Below are positions 50,324 through 53,112 of a DNA stretch of 53,112 nucleotides, piece after piece. Below the pieces are notes generated by a model. It saw only the letters and a program-made list of their open reading frames with translations. It was not told where the DNA came from and searched no databases. Source of the DNA: Candidatus Omnitrophota bacterium. GTDB taxonomy: Bacteria > Omnitrophota > Omnitrophia > Omnitrophales > Aquincolibacteriaceae. The translations under genes and the position numbers were made by a program. How positions within the stretch are numbered: position 1 is the first letter of the stretch; each line of letters starts with the position of its first letter. The stretch covers positions 1 through 53,112 of the forward strand of contig JACKFM010000009.1 of the NCBI GenBank assembly GCA_020632475.1, written 5' to 3'.

Positions 50324-50489
50324 TTGTCTCCTCCCGGTATGCTGAATTGGGGTATAACCCGGTTTCAGAAGAGAATTTTTAAGGTTAGCTGAAGGAAATG
50401 TGATCATATCGCAAGATCACGCTCAGGTCAAATAAAAATGGCTTTGGGGAAAGGCTCAATATATTGCGAATTTAGCCGATGAATTGGCT

Positions 50490-50789
50490 ATGCCGATCTC
50501 AAAACGCTTAATGTATTTATGGGGTATGTTTATTGCCATTTATCCTGTGGCCCTCTGGGGACTTGTACAGGTTGAAAAGCAGAATACCGTTCTGAAGAAA
50601 GTGCTATTTCTTTATGTGGGACTTAGCCAGTATACGATTGGTTTTTTCGGAATTTTTGTTCTGCTTTTCTGGTGGGGGGCGCACCGCAAAAAAAACGCGG
50701 GTGACATTTTAAGCTTTTTCGGATACTTGCTTTTGGGGCTTCTGATGACCTTCCTGACGATGATTCTCTTTCGTCCCTTTCTTGGTTAA
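50490..50789 (+). CDS. small membrane protein of unknown function
   Basis: A 99-residue protein with three hydrophobic segments (about residues 7-25, 36-60 and 72-95). No family recognised. Its 3' end overlaps the end of the Lnt-like gene on the other strand by about 80 bases, so the two are convergent. No strong ribosome binding site was seen; TTG 50484 is an alternative start. Confidence 0.5.
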   Translation: MPISKRLMYLWGMFIAIYPVALWGLVQVEKQNTVLKKVLFLYVGLSQYTIGFFGIFVLLFWWGAHRKKNAGDILSFFGYLLLGLLMTFLTMILFRPFLG

Positions 50790-52196
50790 GAACTTTCCGA
50801 GTACCATAATCACGATAAAAAGATACGCCGCAATGACCATCAGAAACGGATGCTGTGGGTAAAGAGCTTGGAGCTTGGCTTTAGGCAGATCAAAACGCAG
50901 TACCTGTTCTTTCCCGAGTTCTGTTTTTTCCACGACGGTTCCTGAAGGATCCACAACGGCTGTGTAACCGTTTGGCGAAACCCTGGCCGTCCACCGTCCG
51001 GTCTCGATGGAGCGTAGTTGATCCAGAGTCAGATGATGTTCGGTTAGCATGGGGGCCGTCAGACGCCCCGGATTTGAAAGGGAAATTAGAATATCCGCGC
51101 CTTGCCTTACGGCCTGCCGGGCCAAACGGGGATGAGCATTTTCAAAGCATAAAAGCACACCGATTTTACCCAGCGGGGATTCGATGATTTGATATTTTTC
51201 AGCCGTCGATTCACGCAATAGGTTGCCCGGTGAAGCAATAGAGGATTGATAGGGGCCCCACAAGGATCCTTCGGGACTGATTAGAAACGCCATGTTCATA
51301 TAAGGACCGGTCAGAATATCGCCGCCGGGTTCTTTGGGAACATGGGACGCAAATAAAATATATTTACGTGCCCGCCGGGCCAGCGAAGCAAAAAAAAGCC
51401 GGTTTCTCAACGGGTCTTCAGGGATACTGTAGAGAGGAAAGACAATAAGATCGGTATCAGGGGTGGCAGCATATTGAGTCAGCCTCTTATAGGTGTCCTC
51501 AATTGTTTTGGCATGTTCAAATCGCCACTTGCCATCGGCCGGTAAGTTATGCTGAATAAGGGCCACCCGGATAGACTCCTGTGAGATGGGCGGATTTTGG
51601 ATCTGCCGCGTTCCCCAGACAAAACCCCCTGCCAGGACTAAGAGACTCAAAAGCGCTAAGAAAATAGAAGACTTTGAACGCTTAACGGCCAGAGCCGCAA
51701 CGCTGAGATTGACGGCCATGATCAATCCCGAAACTAAGCCGAACCCCTGAATGGCGCAAAGCTGATAAAAGGGTTGAGAGCCATAAAAAGGAATGTCGAT
51801 CGAGGCTGAACTCAACGGCGTATAATCCAGTGCGGCTTGAAGCACAAACCAGATAAAAAAGGCCATGCCGGTATGAGGAATAAGATTTTTAGAATTTCCG
51901 GCCAGCCACCGCAGAAGGACAAAATAAATACCGAAGATCAACGTTGAGATAAGAACTGCCCCCGCGTAAATACCGTAGTTAAAAAGAACAAGCCATTGCA
52001 GGGCATTTGCATAATAAACAAGTCCTGCCAGAACAATATATTGAAAAAGTTTGAAGGTTTTTGTTTTTTCATCCAGATAGATGCAAAAGAGCGGTATAAA
52101 AGCAAAATAGGACAGCGGGCGGGCCGGAGGCAAATACAACCCAAGGACGAAAAGAATACATGAAAGAATGGTTAGAAAGAAATTTTTCAGCCGCAT
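50709..52196 (-). CDS. apolipoprotein N-acyltransferase-like protein lacking two catalytic residues
   Basis: A 495-residue protein with a multi-TM N-terminus (about 1-195) and a nitrilase-like C-terminal domain, as in Lnt. Of the Glu-Lys-Cys catalytic triad only Cys350 (LLCFE) is kept: the Glu position in the WPE-type motif is Leu255 (FPLYSIP) and the Lys position is Ser318 (GPYQSS). Lnt normally adds the third acyl chain to lipoproteins; here the function is doubtful. The C-terminus adds a basic tail. Confidence 0.82.
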   Translation of the reverse strand: MRLKNFFLTILSCILFVLGLYLPPARPLSYFAFIPLFCIYLDEKTKTFKLFQYIVLAGLVYYANALQWLVLFNYGIYAGAVLISTLIFGIYFVLLRWLAGNSKNLIPHTGMAFFIWFVLQAALDYTPLSSASIDIPFYGSQPFYQLCAIQGFGLVSGLIMAVNLSVAALAVKRSKSSIFLALLSLLVLAGGFVWGTRQIQNPPISQESIRVALIQHNLPADGKWRFEHAKTIEDTYKRLTQYAATPDTDLIVFPLYSIPEDPLRNRLFFASLARRARKYILFASHVPKEPGGDILTGPYMNMAFLISPEGSLWGPYQSSIASPGNLLRESTAEKYQIIESPLGKIGVLLCFENAHPRLARQAVRQGADILISLSNPGRLTAPMLTEHHLTLDQLRSIETGRWTARVSPNGYTAVVDPSGTVVEKTELGKEQVLRFDLPKAKLQALYPQHPFLMVIAAYLFIVIMVLGKFLTKKGTKENHRQEGHQKPQKQVSEKA

Positions 52197-52254
52197 ATTT
52201 CCATTATAACAGTTGAATCAAATTCGGAACGGGATTTGGTTGTGGGATTAGATT

Positions 52255-53112
52255 TTAGTGGCGGCTGCGGCTGGCCTTCATTTTTTGAAGCCGCATATTC
52301 AATTTTCTTTGAAAATCCATTAAACGTTGTTTTTGTCTGATGGTCAACTCAAGCGCATAAGGTTCGGGTGCCCCATGGGATTCGGAGGTGACGGTTTTTT
52401 CTTCGGAATCTTCCTTGAGCCGGTTTTGGAGATCTTCAGCTTCAGGAGGGCCTTCGTGATGGCTGACATCCAGTTTGACCATGGGTTCGGATACTTTAAT
52501 GACGTCATCGGATGCTGTTTTGGTGGAGAGCATTTTAGAGGCGGCAGAGGCGATCGAAGTTAGTCGGGTGCTTCCGCTGATAATGCCTCTCCAATAACTG
52601 CTGAGTCCCGTACCGCCGCCGCTACCACCCGAAACCGAGGAGCTGCCGCTGCCTCCGCTGCCCGTAAATAAAAATGTTCCGCTCCCGCCATAGGTGTTTG
52701 CCGAAGCCGGTGTTGTGACTGATTTTTCGGCGGACGGCAAAACGCTTCCGGATGAATTTGAGGCCGGAGATTCCGGAGGGATACTCCGGTCTGTGTCTGT
52801 TGGGGGTATGTTTGATCCGCTGTTTTGTCTGTTCTGTTGTATTTGTTCCGCAGACGATGGATGAGGAGCCGTGACTTCCTGCTGCCGGTTTTTATCCTGT
52901 GAAATTGTTTTTCCGGTTTGCTCCATGGCGGTTTGAGCTTTTAGAGAAGACCCATAATCTGTTTTTTGGGAAGGAATTGTCGCGCCGTAGCCGACAGGGC
53001 TCTTGATAATCGGTGCGGGGTGCTCAATCGCAGAAGTCGAAGGATCTGCGTTTTGACCGGACTTTTTCTCTGCGGGTAGAGGATCATCAGAAACCGAAGA
53101 AGTGGCTGCCGC
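52255..53112 (-). CDS. Ser/Gly/Pro-rich low-complexity protein (5' end outside window)
   Basis: Open to the window edge: upstream of the internal Met at 52924-52926 the frame continues 62 codons without a stop to 53112. The visible part of about 285 residues is rich in Ser, Gly, Pro and Thr, with a Gly/Ser stretch (SGGSGSSSVSGGSGGG) and a more charged helical C-terminus (RQKQRLMDFQRKLNMRLQKM). It looks like a cytoplasmic or secreted linker-type protein. No domain recognised. Confidence 0.65.
   Translation of the reverse strand, partial: AAATSSVSDDPLPAEKKSGQNADPSTSAIEHPAPIIKSPVGYGATIPSQKTDYGSSLKAQTAMEQTGKTISQDKNRQQEVTAPHPSSAEQIQQNRQNSGSNIPPTDTDRSIPPESPASNSSGSVLPSAEKSVTTPASANTYGGSGTFLFTGSGGSGSSSVSGGSGGGTGLSSYWRGIISGSTRLTSIASAASKMLSTKTASDDVIKVSEPMVKLDVSHHEGPPEAEDLQNRLKEDSEEKTVTSESHGAPEPYALELTIRQKQRLMDFQRKLNMRLQKMKASRSRH

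Overview
The window comes from a bacterium with a Gram-negative-type envelope. Evidence for this is an RseP site-2 protease, lipoproteins, an Lnt-like protein, a PEP-CTERM protein and a TIGR04073-like exosortase-associated protein. The mix of exosortase-type proteins, many 7TM sensor kinases and large intergenic repeats would fit a PVC-related or Omnitrophota-like lineage, but that is inference only. No 16S rRNA or other phylogenetic marker was tested.

Layout. 1-6.6 kb: sensor kinase and REC protein, D-aminoacylase-type amidohydrolase, Tpx, small secreted and TPR proteins, HAD hydrolase. 6.6-7.2 kb: tRNA-Gly(GCC) with a good promoter and a partly duplicated 3' flank. 7.2-19 kb: a housekeeping block (tig, clpP, class V aminotransferase, serA, purA, uppS, cdsA, dxr, rseP, proS). 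19-22.6 kb: solenoid-K+ channel fusion, STI1-like mini-protein, TIGR04073-like protein, secreted beta-sandwich protein, 78-bp tandem repeats and a lipoprotein. 22.6-28.6 kb: an XRE/nucleotidyltransferase toxin-antitoxin-like pair, a REC protein and three tandem paralogous 7TM kinases. 28.9-41.8 kb: the most unusual part. An SRPBCC fused to a cyanobacterial-type acyl-ACP reductase and an SDR fused to a CAT-like acyltransferase lead directly into a 7TM-GAF double-kinase hybrid. REC, FabF-like ketosynthase, ACP, hotdog thioesterase, another 7TM-GAF kinase and another REC follow. 41.9-44.1 kb: an MNT/HEPN pair flanked by a duplicated REC gene 3' end, and a further 7TM kinase on the minus strand. 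44.3-53.1 kb: HTH protein, glycosyltransferase, nucleotidyltransferase, AlkP-superfamily protein, two REC proteins, PEP-CTERM and EF-hand mini-proteins, an Lnt-like protein that has lost catalytic residues, and a Ser/Gly-rich protein cut by the window edge.

Working model. In all there are seven sensor kinases, six stand-alone REC proteins and not one REC-DNA-binding fusion. The acyl enzymes are physically woven into this signalling array, overlapping or abutting kinase and REC genes. The simplest hypothesis is a locus that makes, modifies and senses an acyl-chain-derived (lipid or aldehyde/ester) molecule. The acyl-ACP reductase, ketosynthase, ACP and thioesterase would make the chain, the SDR-acyltransferase would tailor it, and the 7TM kinases would sense it or the membrane state it creates. 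This is inference from family assignments and gene order. No product is demonstrated.

A second theme is a family of at least five intergenic elements (22.6, 23.8, 28.8, 41.4 and 45.9 kb). Their arms are runs of the heptad TAAGNNN and its complement, placed around a conserved core of about 35 nt. They lie at the edges of the signalling genes. A markedly AT-rich island (about 36.1-39.72 kb) carries REC-KS-ACP-TE, and both its edges fall inside kinase genes, which suggests transfer by recombination between kinase paralogues.
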